DNA from: an uncultured Bacteroidota bacterium
GTDB taxonomy: Bacteria; Bacteroidota; Bacteroidia; B-17B0; Aurantibacillaceae
Assembly (NCBI GenBank): GCA_903834765.1
Contig: CAILKE010000031.1
Coordinates: 1 to 64,000, forward strand
Length of the DNA stretch: 64,000 nt
Direction of reading: 5' to 3'
Shown: positions 26,515 through 36,372 of the stretch, in pieces
Layout of the letters: each line of letters begins with the position of its first letter
Numbering within the stretch: position 1 is the first letter of the stretch
Program-made: the position numbers and the translations under genes
Notes under the pieces: generated by a model
What the model saw: the letters and a program-made list of their open reading frames with translations, nothing else
What the model was told of the DNA's origin: nothing
Databases searched by the model: none

Positions 26515-29500
26515 ATGTTGAGATTATTTTTTATTATTAGTTTTCTTTTCTCTTTCTCTTTTGTTAGCGCTCAGCAAAATTATTTTCAGCAAGAGGTTAA
26601 TTATAAAATTGATGTTACCCTGAATGACGTGACGCATGATTTATCTGCATTTGAAAAAATTGAATACATCAATAAATCAAATACTTCTCTTTCGTTTATT
26701 TATTTTCATTTATGGCCAAATGCCTATAAAAACAATGAAACAGCCTTAGCTAAACAATTGCTAGAAAATAAAGAAACGGAAATGTATTTTGCTAAACCTG
26801 AAGATTTAGGATACATCGATAGTTTGAATTTTTTAGTAAATGGAAAACCAATTAAATGGGAATATGATGCTCAGCATATAGACATATGTAAATTGTATTT
26901 GACAAATCCACTCAAACCGCTTGATACTATTACTATTTCAACACCCTTTCACGTAAAACTTCCTTCAGCTAAAATTTCGCGGTTAGGCCACATTGGTCAA
27001 GCTTATGCAATTACACAATGGTATCCTAAGCCCGCAGTGTTTGACCGAGATGGATGGCATCAAATGCCATATTTGAATCAAGGCGAATTTTATAGCGAGT
27101 TTGGAGCATTTGATGTGAATATTACTTTACCTAAAAATTACGTGTTGGCCGCAACTGGTGATAGAATAGATGAGCCGGAAGAAGAACTTTGGCTTTTAAA
27201 CAAAGCAAATGAAACCGCTAAAATGATTGCTGATTCAAATTTCTCGTCTGATAATTCTTTTCCGTTATCTAGTAAAGAGTATAAAACCATTCGCTTTAAG
27301 CAATATCGAGTGCACGATTTCGCATGGTTTGCAGATAAACGTTTCCATGTTCTTAAAGGAGAAATGCATTTACCTAACACAGGCAGCTTAATTGATTCGT
27401 GGGCTTTTTTTACTAATAGTGAACCGAAATTATGGGCTAAATCTTTAGAATATATTCACGATGCAACGTTTTTTTATTCTTTATTAAATGGTGATTATCC
27501 TTATAATCATGTAACAGCAATTGATGGTACAATAAGCGCTGGTGGTGGTATGGAATATCCAAATATTACCATCATTGGTGAAAGTAGTAATGCATTTACG
27601 TTAGAAACAACAATCATGCATGAAGTTGGGCATAATTGGTTTTATGGTATTTTAGGAAATAATGAAAGAGATTATCCATTTTTAGATGAAGGTTTAAATT
27701 CATTTTATGAAATGCGCTATATCCGAACAAAATATCCTGAACTAAAATTAACAAGTGTATTAGGTAAAGATAGCACATTTAAATTTTTTGGTTTAAATAA
27801 ATTTAAGCATAGAGCAGAATATGAATTTGCTTATTTTTTAGCTGCTAAAAAAAACCTTGATCAACCTATAGAAACAGAGGCTTCAAAATTTACAGAATTT
27901 AATTATGGAGCAATCGTTTATAGCAAGTCAGCGCTAGTGTTTGATTACTTAATGAATTATTTGGGTAAAGATAAATTTGATGAGGCTATGCAATTCTATT
28001 TCGAACAATGGAAATTTAAACATCCTAACCCTACTGATTTAATTAAAACACTATCATATTATTTGAATGCAGACTTGCATTGGTTTGAAGAAGATTTGCT
28101 GATGACAAATAAAAAAATTGATTATAAAATAATAAAGCAAAAAGAGTTGCAAGACCATAGTCACACAGTTTTAATTAAAAACAAAGGCGATATATTGAGC
28201 CCAGTTTCTGTGTCTGGTTATAGAAATGGACAATTGGTTGGAACCGTATGGTATAATGGATTTTATGGAAAACGCATAATTGAATTTCCTGCTGCTAAAG
28301 TGGATGAATTTAAAATTGATGGAGAAAATTATATGCCAGATATCAATCGGAAAAATAACAGAATAAGTACAAAAGGATTGTTTAAAAAAATAGAAGGGTT
28401 TCAATTTAACTTCATTGGAAAAATAGATAATCCAAAATATAATCAGGTAAATTATTTGCCGATATTAGGTTACAATCAATACAATAAATTTATGTTAGGC
28501 TGTGCATTTTATAACTATAGTTTCTTGCAAAAAAAAGTTGAATTTACATTAGCTCCTATGTATGCCTTTGGTAGCAAAACCCCAGTGGGATTTGCAGATT
28601 TAACGCTAAACTTTACTCAAAACAACAAAGTATTGCAGCAGATAACGTTTATAGCTAAAGCTAAATCTTTTTCACACGATTATTTTAATGCAAAATCGTT
28701 TAATGATATCAATGGTACAAATAACAAATCCTTCAATTTAAATTATTATAAAGCATCTGCCACTCTTGATTTTGAACTTAAAAAACAAAACTCTCGGAGT
28801 AGCATCACGCAACATATTGGTTATACCAATACTAATTTGTTTGTAGATAATGAAAAAAATAATATAGATACTATTAATAAGTCTCAGTCTTCTATTAGTA
28901 TTATTAATAAAACAACTATTATTAATAATTTGTACTATACACTCCAAAATGATAGAATAATTAACCCTTTCAAGCTTAATGTTAATTTTCAGCACAACGA
29001 TTTGTTTGGCAAATTAAGTGCGGATTTAAACTACGCCATTACATTTAAACATAAAAATAGTTTGGATATACGATTATTTGCAGGAGCTTTTGTTTTTCAA
29101 AATACTAATTTCCAAAATGATTATAGATTCCGAATGAGCGGATTTAGTGGAACAAAAGATTATTTGTATGATTATAATTACGTTGGTAGAAATGATTCAA
29201 AAAATATAGCAGGTGCACAAATGGTTGAAGCTGATGGTGCATTTAAAATCTTAACTAATAATGGGCAAACATCTAAATGGATAGTGGCTTTAAATATCAA
29301 ATCGCCTAAAGTTGGCAAATTACCTCTTAAATTATTTTTAGATATGGGAGCAAGTGAAATTGACCGTATTCTGTTTGATGCAGGCGTTAATATCTGTATA
29401 TGGAAAAATATTTTAGATATTTATATTCCCGTTTTTTATAGCACTGATATTAAAAATGAGTTATTAGCAAACAACAAAGGTTTTTTTGATACCATTAGAT

Positions 29501-29559
29501 TTACATTAAATTTGCATAACATAAAACCTAAAACATTAATTACAGATAGTTTCTTTTAA
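26515..29559 (+). CDS. M1 family metallopeptidase (gluzincin aminopeptidase-like)
   Basis: The 1014-residue protein has a signal peptide (SFVSAQQ near residue 20), an N-terminal beta domain and an M1 catalytic domain with GGMEYPN (substrate-binding, GxMEN-type) and the zinc site HEVGH at 369-373 followed by Glu392 (HExxH-18-E). The C-terminal ~450 residues, rich in alternating hydrophobic and aromatic residues, look beta-barrel or beta-sandwich like and are long for the family. It should hydrolyse N-terminal residues of peptides in the periplasm or at the outer membrane. Its stop overlaps the lpxH start (TAATG). Confidence 0.92.
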   Translation: MLRLFFIISFLFSFSFVSAQQNYFQQEVNYKIDVTLNDVTHDLSAFEKIEYINKSNTSLSFIYFHLWPNAYKNNETALAKQLLENKETEMYFAKPEDLGYIDSLNFLVNGKPIKWEYDAQHIDICKLYLTNPLKPLDTITISTPFHVKLPSAKISRLGHIGQAYAITQWYPKPAVFDRDGWHQMPYLNQGEFYSEFGAFDVNITLPKNYVLAATGDRIDEPEEELWLLNKANETAKMIADSNFSSDNSFPLSSKEYKTIRFKQYRVHDFAWFADKRFHVLKGEMHLPNTGSLIDSWAFFTNSEPKLWAKSLEYIHDATFFYSLLNGDYPYNHVTAIDGTISAGGGMEYPNITIIGESSNAFTLETTIMHEVGHNWFYGILGNNERDYPFLDEGLNSFYEMRYIRTKYPELKLTSVLGKDSTFKFFGLNKFKHRAEYEFAYFLAAKKNLDQPIETEASKFTEFNYGAIVYSKSALVFDYLMNYLGKDKFDEAMQFYFEQWKFKHPNPTDLIKTLSYYLNADLHWFEEDLLMTNKKIDYKIIKQKELQDHSHTVLIKNKGDILSPVSVSGYRNGQLVGTVWYNGFYGKRIIEFPAAKVDEFKIDGENYMPDINRKNNRISTKGLFKKIEGFQFNFIGKIDNPKYNQVNYLPILGYNQYNKFMLGCAFYNYSFLQKKVEFTLAPMYAFGSKTPVGFADLTLNFTQNNKVLQQITFIAKAKSFSHDYFNAKSFNDINGTNNKSFNLNYYKASATLDFELKKQNSRSSITQHIGYTNTNLFVDNEKNNIDTINKSQSSISIINKTTIINNLYYTLQNDRIINPFKLNVNFQHNDLFGKLSADLNYAITFKHKNSLDIRLFAGAFVFQNTNFQNDYRFRMSGFSGTKDYLYDYNYVGRNDSKNIAGAQMVEADGAFKILTNNGQTSKWIVALNIKSPKVGKLPLKLFLDMGASEIDRILFDAGVNICIWKNILDIYIPVFYSTDIKNELLANNKGFFDTIRFTLNLHNIKPKTLITDSFF

Positions 29560-30311
29560 TGCAGGCTAACAAAAAAATATATTTTGCTTCTGATTTTCAC
29601 CTTGGTGTTCCAAGCTTTGAGTTGAGTTTAGCGCGCGAAAAAAAGATTGTGCGTTGGCTCGATGCTATCAAATCAGATGCAGAAGAAATATATTTGGTAG
29701 GCGATATTTTTGATTTTTGGTGGGAATATAAATACACTATACCTAAAGGCCAAACGCGTTTGTTAGGCAAAATCGCAGAGCTTACAGATAGTGGAATAAA
29801 AGTTCATTTTTTTACAGGTAATCATGATTTATGGATGCGTGATTATTTTGTTCAGGAATTAGGCGTTACAGTCAATCACGCTCCGATAAAGAAAACATAT
29901 AATCATAAATCTTTTTTAATTGGACATGGCGATGGTTTAGGTCCAGGAGATAAGTGGTATAAATTTTTAAAAAAATGTTTTACAAATCCTTTTTTAATAT
30001 GGTCTTTTAATGCGTTGCATCCTAATATTGGTTTTTGGATAGCCCGTCGTTCTAGCAAGCGCAGCCGAATAACAACTGGAGATAGCGATAAACAATTTTT
30101 AGGAGAAGATAACGAATGGCTTATGTCTTATTGTAAAGAACTATCAAAAAAAGAACATACAGATTTTTATATTTTCGGACATCGTCATTTACCTCTTGAT
30201 TTAAAGCCAACACCAACCTCGCGCTACATCAATTTGGGTGAATGGATCAACGATTGCTCCTATGCTGTTTTTGATGGCGAAAAATTAGAATTAAAAACCT
30301 TTGAAGGCTAA
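29559..30311 (+). CDS. lpxH: UDP-2,3-diacylglucosamine diphosphatase
   Basis: The 250-residue calcineurin-type phosphoesterase has the metal motifs SDFHLGV (~11-17), VGDIFDFWWEY, TGNHDLWM, GHGDGLGPGD and FGHRHLPL. This matches LpxH/YbbF, which cleaves UDP-2,3-diacylglucosamine to lipid X in lipid A synthesis. It overlaps the M1 peptidase gene by one base, so it is translated from the same message. Confidence 0.92.
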   Translation: MQANKKIYFASDFHLGVPSFELSLAREKKIVRWLDAIKSDAEEIYLVGDIFDFWWEYKYTIPKGQTRLLGKIAELTDSGIKVHFFTGNHDLWMRDYFVQELGVTVNHAPIKKTYNHKSFLIGHGDGLGPGDKWYKFLKKCFTNPFLIWSFNALHPNIGFWIARRSSKRSRITTGDSDKQFLGEDNEWLMSYCKELSKKEHTDFYIFGHRHLPLDLKPTPTSRYINLGEWINDCSYAVFDGEKLELKTFEG

Positions 30312-30326
30312 TATTCTCAGTATAAT

Positions 30327-31496
30327 TTAATACACATCTTGTACATCAATCAAATCTTGAACCTCACTAGGCTTTAAATTTTTGATTTTAGATTGCTTGG
30401 CTGGAATCTGCGAATTCCCTGTTTTTATGTTATTTTCGCCACCATCGATGATTGTATTCAAATCTTGCGCATCATATAAATTGTAATTATTATAAATTGA
30501 TTTTGATTTTCCGAATTTGAAAACTAAACCTGCATTTATAAATAACGATTTACCTATTTTTTCGGTATAAAAATTTTTATATACACCTTTATTATCATTA
30601 TTAAATGTTTCTGAATAAAAACTAATATTATTTTGAGTAGTATATCCTGCGCTTACATAAAAATTAAAATAGTTATTAGGCAAAACATCAATTCTTAGTC
30701 CTGAAATAAGTTCATTTATACCGAAGTTTAGTTTTTTATCAGGGTTTAAATAGTAAATTGTATCGCTGTTGGCAAATGAGTATACACCGCCCTGTGGTTT
30801 AGTATATAAACTTGTTTTTACATATTTACCAATAGGAAGATTTAAACTTATACTTCTAGGGAATTGCATGCTAAAGTTGACTCCATCTAATTTTCCTATT
30901 CTAAAACCGATATATGGTAGGTGATAACGATTACCCAAAGCATATGAACGAGTATAGCCTAATCTAAAACTAAAATATTTATTGACTGTACAATTATAAA
31001 TAACTGAGCTAGCTAATCTGTAAGTTTGTGTATAGTTGTAACCATTATCCTGAGTCATGTAAGGTGAAAATTCAACAAAAAATATACTTCTCTTACCCGT
31101 ATTATAGATAGCCCTCAATCCTAAAGATGTTTTACTCAAATGATGTTGCTCTGTAATGCCATCAAATAGAGGATTTACTGAGGAATAACTTCCTGTTATT
31201 AATAAATGGAAGTTGGAAATACGCGTACTATCTTTTTTGTAAAAATCTTTTGTAAATAATGGAGCATTTACACCAATTACAAATTGATTTACTTGATAGC
31301 TTTTTAATTTTATTGATTGAAAGGTAACGTCATTTAATTCTCGTTTACCTCTGCTATAGTAATCAGTATAAATAGTAGTCTTAAAATAATGTTTAGCAGG
31401 TTTAACTACTTTTAAACTATCATGATTAAAGGCTAAAAGCTTTGAGCCAAAAAACAAAAAGCTGCAAATTAGATATAGTTGTTTTAGAATTCTCAT
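30327..31496 (-). CDS. Predicted outer-membrane beta-barrel protein in the ECF sigma operon
   Basis: I recognise no named family. The 389-residue protein has a signal peptide (1 to ~22, KLLAF) and many alternating hydrophobic/polar segments with aromatic belts (YFKTTIYTDYYSRGKREL, FSFRLGYTRSYALGNRYHLP, YFNFYVSAGYTTQ), as in porin-like barrels. The last ~70 residues are polar and end DLIDVQDVY. It is the fourth gene of the sigma-led operon and starts inside the stop of the Spy-like gene (one-base overlap), so it is probably made under the same envelope signal. Confidence 0.7.
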   Translation of the reverse strand: MRILKQLYLICSFLFFGSKLLAFNHDSLKVVKPAKHYFKTTIYTDYYSRGKRELNDVTFQSIKLKSYQVNQFVIGVNAPLFTKDFYKKDSTRISNFHLLITGSYSSVNPLFDGITEQHHLSKTSLGLRAIYNTGKRSIFFVEFSPYMTQDNGYNYTQTYRLASSVIYNCTVNKYFSFRLGYTRSYALGNRYHLPYIGFRIGKLDGVNFSMQFPRSISLNLPIGKYVKTSLYTKPQGGVYSFANSDTIYYLNPDKKLNFGINELISGLRIDVLPNNYFNFYVSAGYTTQNNISFYSETFNNDNKGVYKNFYTEKIGKSLFINAGLVFKFGKSKSIYNNYNLYDAQDLNTIIDGGENNIKTGNSQIPAKQSKIKNLKPSEVQDLIDVQDVY

Positions 31497-31936
31497 TAAT
31501 CGGGCGAATTTCCTTTAATGTTTTTTATTAATTCTTTTTTAAATTCTTCTTCTGCTTTTAAAAGTAATGCTATTTTTTTGACAGGAATTATTTTTTTTAA
31601 TTTGTCTAAATAATCTTTATAATATTCAACTTCTTTTTGTTTTAAAATTATTTCAGCATTTAAGTATGCTTCAGCTTCTTTGTCTGTAGTAAAATTATAG
31701 TCTGTGTTTTTATTATATTGCTGTCTAAATGATTTGCGTGCATTAATTACCTTGTCTTGGTACTCATTATATAATGGCCAAAAAGCTTGTGCTTCCTGTG
31801 TAGTGAAATTTACCTTTTGGCTAATAAAGGAAACTCTCAATGCCTCTATTTTATCGCGCTTGCTTTCTATTTGGCCAACAGCAATACTCGCAATAAGCCA
31901 ACAGATAAGTAAGTATATTAATTTAATATTTTTCAT
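31496..31936 (-). CDS. Spy/CpxP-like periplasmic helical protein
   Basis: The 146-residue protein has a signal peptide (SIAVGQ near residue 22), then is almost entirely alpha-helical with an LTxxQ-like segment (FTTQEAQAFWPLYNEYQDK) and long charged helices. This is the pattern of Spy-related periplasmic chaperones, in Bacteroidota often annotated as a sensor of ECF-type sigma factors. It could bind unfolded proteins or zinc and feed back on the sigma factor. It lies 10 bases after the upstream membrane protein gene. Confidence 0.78.
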   Translation of the reverse strand: MKNIKLIYLLICWLIASIAVGQIESKRDKIEALRVSFISQKVNFTTQEAQAFWPLYNEYQDKVINARKSFRQQYNKNTDYNFTTDKEAEAYLNAEIILKQKEVEYYKDYLDKLKKIIPVKKIALLLKAEEEFKKELIKNIKGNSPD

Positions 31937-31946
31937 GTTTTAGTTG

Positions 31947-32771
31947 TTATAATTCTTCTAATAATTGATCTGTATTTACATTATCTAAAATATATTGTTC
32001 ATGTTCAGTGGAGTCAGATTGAGAAATTGTAGATTGTAATTGTTTATTAAGTGTTTTTATATTTACCATTTCTATTAACTGGTCATCATCCAAATTTGAA
32101 AATGATGAATGATTAATGATTTCTAGTTTTTCTAAACAAGCTAATGTTTCACAATGGCTTATTGGTATTGGTTTTGTTGATTGATACAAGTAGATAGAAA
32201 GTCCAATAATGGCTATAACAGTAAATGCAAAAGCCATTTTTTTGTTAAATATGAATTCTGCAATTATATCAAAAACAGAAACTGATTTATCATGAGATGA
32301 ATAAATTTTATCTTTCACGCGCATCCCAAAAGTTTCAAAATAATCTTCAGTAACAACAAATGGATTAGTTTTATCAAGATGATATAACGTTTGATAATCT
32401 TTCAATTCGTTCGCTAATTCAATTTTGTGATTGATAGATTGATTAAGCGAATGAGCATATTCAATTTCTAATTCATTAAATACTGGTTTTTTAATAGTTT
32501 GTAATTTTTTATAGAAAGCTAATTCAGCCTGGCATTCCATAGCAGTATAATTTTCTGTAAAATAATTTAAAGGAACCTTAAATACAGGCCCTTTTGAAAT
32601 GCTATTTAATAAAGGAAACTCAGTCAATTCATTTTCTAATTCTAGTTTGAGCTTTATTTTTTCTTCAAACGAAGCAAAATAATCTGACGGTAAACCAAAT
32701 GGAATTTTCCCCTTATTTTCAAAAGAAAAATTTGGTTCATTATTAAAATTATGATCTTCGTTATGACTCAT
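31947..32771 (-). CDS. Single-TM protein, probable anti-sigma factor, with repeated P-x-x-YF motifs
   Basis: The 274-residue protein lies directly behind the sigma gene (33-base gap) and has one transmembrane helix (179-197, MAFAFTVIAIIGLSIYLYQ). Its N-terminal cytoplasmic part contains an internal repeat: PFGLPSDYFASFEEKIK (24-40), VFKVPLNYFTENYTAME (63-79) and PFVVTEDYFETFGMRV (137-152), the first two spaced ~40 residues apart by similar helices (ELENELTEFPLL, ELANELKDYQTL). Position, one TM helix and topology fit an anti-sigma factor, but no classical anti-sigma domain is recognised. Confidence 0.65.
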   Translation of the reverse strand: MSHNEDHNFNNEPNFSFENKGKIPFGLPSDYFASFEEKIKLKLELENELTEFPLLNSISKGPVFKVPLNYFTENYTAMECQAELAFYKKLQTIKKPVFNELEIEYAHSLNQSINHKIELANELKDYQTLYHLDKTNPFVVTEDYFETFGMRVKDKIYSSHDKSVSVFDIIAEFIFNKKMAFAFTVIAIIGLSIYLYQSTKPIPISHCETLACLEKLEIINHSSFSNLDDDQLIEMVNIKTLNKQLQSTISQSDSTEHEQYILDNVNTDQLLEEL

Positions 32772-32804
32772 TATGGCATTTTGACTGGATTAATGAATTA
32801 AGGT

Positions 32805-33353
32805 TTAATGATTTATTATAAGTTCTTCTATTTTTTTTGCAGCAATATGGTAAGATGCCTTTAATGCACCAACAGATGTTTCTAGTACTTCCGACATTTG
32901 TTCATAAGGCATTTCATCATAATAACGCATATTAAATACCAATCGTTGCTTTTCAGGTAAGGTTAAGATTGCGTTTTGAAGTTTTAACTGAATCTCGTCA
33001 CCACTAAAAAAGCTATCACTTTCTAATGATTTTGATAATTGATATTCTATAGAATGAATCGAAGTTGTATTTGCCCTTGCTTTTTGTTTTAAAAAAGTTA
33101 AAGATTCATTAGTGGCAATTCGATACATCCATGTATATAATTGCGACTCTTCTTTAAAATTAATTAAGCCCTTCCAAACTTTGATAAATGTATTTTGTAG
33201 CACATCATCTGTATCATCATGGCTAATGACGATTTTCCTGATATGCCAATATAATTTTTGTTGATACTTCTTAATTAGATGATGCAAGGCCATATTTCGA
33301 GATCCTTCATCGCGGTATAAAGCTAATATATCTTCATCAGAATAATGTTGCAT
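32805..33353 (-). CDS. ECF RNA polymerase sigma factor
   Basis: The 182-residue sigma-70 family protein has region 2 (LYWHIRKIVISHDDTDDVLQ, NTFIKVWKGL, YTWMYRIATNESLTFLK) and region 4 (ALPEKQ-like LTLPEKQRLVFNMRYYDEM, then YEQMSEVLETSVGALKASYH). Regions 1 and 3 are absent, as in ECF factors. It leads a four-gene minus-strand operon (sigma, TM protein, Spy-like protein, barrel protein), which suggests an envelope-stress regulon. Confidence 0.95.
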   Translation of the reverse strand: MQHYSDEDILALYRDEGSRNMALHHLIKKYQQKLYWHIRKIVISHDDTDDVLQNTFIKVWKGLINFKEESQLYTWMYRIATNESLTFLKQKARANTTSIHSIEYQLSKSLESDSFFSGDEIQLKLQNAILTLPEKQRLVFNMRYYDEMPYEQMSEVLETSVGALKASYHIAAKKIEELIINH

Positions 33354-33396
33354 ATGGCCTATTGGACTTTATTTACAGCAAAGGGTTTAATTGGTC

Positions 33397-34291
33397 TTAA
33401 AAATAGTTTCCTTTTATTTTTCCTTCACTAAATTCAATATTTGGGAAGGGAATTTTTATAATATTAATACAGGAAAAAATGGTTTTTAAAACTTTTGATT
33501 TTGTTTTAATTCTTGTTAAATCAGCATCTAACGATAAATAACATTGTCGATAACGATTAAAATTAATAATCTTTCCATCTTTATCGGTTATAATCATATT
33601 ATTATTTTCCGCTCCTATCATGCCATTGGAACCATAGCCTATAGCAATATTCAACCATTTTGGGAATTTAGTTTGTGGTTTCATAAATGCTGATGGATTG
33701 ACACTCAACCAGTATGTTTGTCCGTTATAATCCTTTAATATTTGCTCCGAAAATGATTTACCTAATAAGCTAGGATTATATTGAGCATAAGAAGATGAAG
33801 AATAGGAGAATTTCAAATGAATACGTTGCTCGTTCCATACTATTTTTTGTCCGATAGCTAACCCACTGCCTAGTAAATTAGCACTCATATCTCCCCAACT
33901 AAACCCCCAACCTTTACTATATCCATCCATGACTTCAATAGCACTCATATAAGCAAGTCCGCTAAATCCCCCTATTATTAATTGTTTTTTTTTTTGTGCA
34001 ACCTGCCCATTCCATAGCACTCATCATTAATCTTCCTGTTTGATAAGTTGTAATTATGTGCCCACATTTATCCATCTGTAGCCACTCATCATTGTCATTA
34101 AAAAAATGGAATTGTGAAGTATTATATTGCTGATACCAAGCCTGATTAAGATATACCAATGAGCTTGATGTTAAAGCAACTGAAGTAATTCCTAAAAGTA
34201 TCTTACGTTTTTTAAATACAGAAGTTGAGTCATACGCAAATAGAATACTATTTACAAAACAAAATAGAAGTATTAAAATTTTTAGTTTCAA
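33397..34291 (-). pseudogene. DUF2279 family gene split by a frameshift in an A11 run
   Basis: Two overlapping frames form one protein. The first part (start 34291) has a signal peptide (MKLKILILLFCFVNSILFAY) and ends EWAGCTKKKTINNRGI at a premature stop. The second part (to 33397) continues QLIIGGFSGLAYMSAIEVMD, then KGWGFSWGDMSANLLGSGLA, the DUF2279 core. The switch point is a run of 11 A on the coding strand (T run 33985-33995). Ten A residues would restore one frame reading EWAGCTKKKQLIIGG, about 297 residues in total. Possible explanations: real inactivation, phase variation by slippage, transcriptional slippage, or a sequencing error in the homopolymer. The function of DUF2279 is unknown; the protein is probably envelope-located. 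Confidence 0.8.
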
Positions 34292-34536
34292 TCGATGACT
34301 GATTAATTTGAAAAGTACATAAATTTAATCAATTATTTAGTGTCATTTCAAAAATCATAATCTAATTGATAGTTGTTAATTTTTGTTTAATTATAAAAAA
34401 AATGCTTATTAAACCTTAGATTTACATCAAAACAATTGTTAAAATGAAAAACCCATTAACAATGAATTTGTTTCAAATAAACACCAATAAATATAATGGG
34501 TATATTATGTGATAACTAAAAAAATAACTATTACAA
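34292..34536. other. AT-rich divergent intergenic region
   Basis: It separates the divergent DUF2279 gene and the carboxypeptidase-regulatory-like gene. No clear repeat, hairpin or exact TAnnTTTG element is seen; both promoters should lie here. Confidence 0.4.
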
Positions 34537-35175
34537 ATGAAACAACTATTATTTTATATTTTACTTTTTATTTCTTTAAAGGATTATTCGCAAACAACTA
34601 ACACGCACAGTCCAGTTTCAGATAAATATATTCAAATTTCGGGAGTTGTATTAGATGATAGTTTACAGCCATTACCTTTTGTATCTATTATGCTTAAAGG
34701 CACTCATTCTGGCACAGTTAGTGATTTTTACGGATTCTTTACAGTAGTTGCAAAAGCAGGTGATGAGATGCAGTTTTTCTCTATCAATCATAAATCCAAA
34801 TCGTATAATTTATCGGATACATTAACGGGAAGACATTATTCTATTATTCAAATTTTAACAAAAGATACCATTCAATTAGCTACTGTTAATGTATTTCCTT
34901 GGCCCAGTAAAGAGCAATTTAAAAGAGCAATACTTAATTTAGACTTATCTGACACAGATATAGAAAGAGCTTATAAAAATATGGATAATGAAGACGTAAG
35001 GGCATCTATAAATGGCGGCTCTATGGATGCTGCCGCAAATTATAGAGTACGAATGCAACAGCAATATACTAAGCTTTATCAAGCTGGTCAATATCCTAGC
35101 ATCAGTTTATTAAATCCTTTAGCTTGGGCTCAATTTATTGATGCCTGGCGTAAAGGCAAATTGAAAATTAAGTAA
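34537..35175 (+). CDS. Secreted carboxypeptidase-regulatory-like (CarboxypepD_reg) domain protein
   Basis: The 212-residue protein has a signal peptide (1 to ~19, KDYSQ) and a CarboxypepD_reg/CNA-B-like beta-sandwich domain (~30-115: ISGVVLDDSLQPLPFVSIML, then GTVSDFYGFFTVVAKAGD) of the kind found at the N-terminus of TonB-dependent receptors. Here it stands alone without a barrel; the rest is polar and helical (PWPSKEQFKRAILNL). It probably sits in the periplasm or outer membrane. The specific role is unknown. Confidence 0.8.
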   Translation: MKQLLFYILLFISLKDYSQTTNTHSPVSDKYIQISGVVLDDSLQPLPFVSIMLKGTHSGTVSDFYGFFTVVAKAGDEMQFFSINHKSKSYNLSDTLTGRHYSIIQILTKDTIQLATVNVFPWPSKEQFKRAILNLDLSDTDIERAYKNMDNEDVRASINGGSMDAAANYRVRMQQQYTKLYQAGQYPSISLLNPLAWAQFIDAWRKGKLKIK

Positions 35176-35205
35176 ACTTTAGAAAGAATTTATTTTAATA
35201 GATCC

Positions 35206-36363
35206 TTATTCTACCCAGCTTTTATAATATTTTCCATCATCAATACCCATCGCTTCTTCCGTAACTTGTAATGGACGAAATGTATCTACCATTACGGCTA
35301 ATTCTTGAGTTACTGTTTGTCCAATACTTCGTTCCATTGCCCCAGGAGCAGGTCCGTGTGGAATACCTTTTGGATGTAATGTAATATGACCTTGCTCTAT
35401 ATTATTACGACTCATAAAATCACCATCAACATAATATAATACTTCATCGCTATCAATATTACTGTGATTGTATGGAGCAGGAATAGATTGAGGGTGATAG
35501 TCATATAAACGTGGCACGAATGAGCAAACTACAAAAGTTGATGTTTCAAATGTTTGATGAACTGGAGGTGGCTGATGAACACGGCCTGTAATAGGTTCAA
35601 AGTTGTGAATGCTAAACCCATAAGGGAAATTGTAACCATCCCAACCAACAACATCAAAAGGGTGAGTAGCATAAAGAACTTCATGCATCATCCCTTCTTT
35701 TTTTATTTTTATGATAAAATCACCTTTTTCATCGTGCGTTTCTAATTCTGTTGGCAATTTAAAATCACGTTCGCAAAATGGCGAATGTTCTAGTAATTGG
35801 CCTGAAGAGCTTTTATAACGTTTTGGAGTATAATAAGGAGCATGAGATTCTACATAAAGCAAGCGGTTTTCTGATGTTTCAAATTCTATCTGGTAAATCA
35901 TCCCCCTCGGAATAACTAAATAATCGCCATACTCAAAATTAATATTACCCATAAAGGTTCTTAGCTTTCCTTTTCCTTTATGAATGAATATTAGCTCATC
36001 AGCATCTGCATTTTTGTAAAAATATTTAGTTAAGCTTTCTGTTGGCGCTGCTAACCCAATTTGACAATCGCTATTTAATAAAAGCGTTTTTCTGCTTTCT
36101 AAAAAATCTGCTGCAGGTTTAATGTCAAACCCTTTTAATAATAACGACTTAATGTTTTTGTCAATTGCTATTTTAGGTTGAACAGAATAACTTTTAATAA
36201 TTTCCTTTACTTGTGTTGGGCGATGAACATGGTAAGATAGAGACGAGTGACCGCTAAAGCCCTCGGTGCCAAATAATTGTTCATAGTAAAAATTTCCTTT
36301 GGGAGATTTAAAAATGGTATGTCTTTTTTGAGGAATATTACCTAAGTGATGATATATGGGCAT
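35206..36363 (-). CDS. hmgA: Homogentisate 1,2-dioxygenase
   Basis: The 385-residue protein matches the HmgA family: the N-terminal region (GNIPQKRHTIFKSP, GFSGHSSLSYHVHRPTQV) and the C-terminal iron-binding region with histidines (PPPVHQTF, HPKGIPHGPAPGAMERSIG). It opens the ring of homogentisate to maleylacetoacetate in tyrosine/phenylalanine catabolism, using Fe(II). The other genes of the pathway are not next to it. The neighbour trhO is on the same strand 10 bases upstream, so they may share a transcript. Confidence 0.93.
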   Translation of the reverse strand: MPIYHHLGNIPQKRHTIFKSPKGNFYYEQLFGTEGFSGHSSLSYHVHRPTQVKEIIKSYSVQPKIAIDKNIKSLLLKGFDIKPAADFLESRKTLLLNSDCQIGLAAPTESLTKYFYKNADADELIFIHKGKGKLRTFMGNINFEYGDYLVIPRGMIYQIEFETSENRLLYVESHAPYYTPKRYKSSSGQLLEHSPFCERDFKLPTELETHDEKGDFIIKIKKEGMMHEVLYATHPFDVVGWDGYNFPYGFSIHNFEPITGRVHQPPPVHQTFETSTFVVCSFVPRLYDYHPQSIPAPYNHSNIDSDEVLYYVDGDFMSRNNIEQGHITLHPKGIPHGPAPGAMERSIGQTVTQELAVMVDTFRPLQVTEEAMGIDDGKYYKSWVE

Positions 36364-36372
36364 ATAGTTGTT

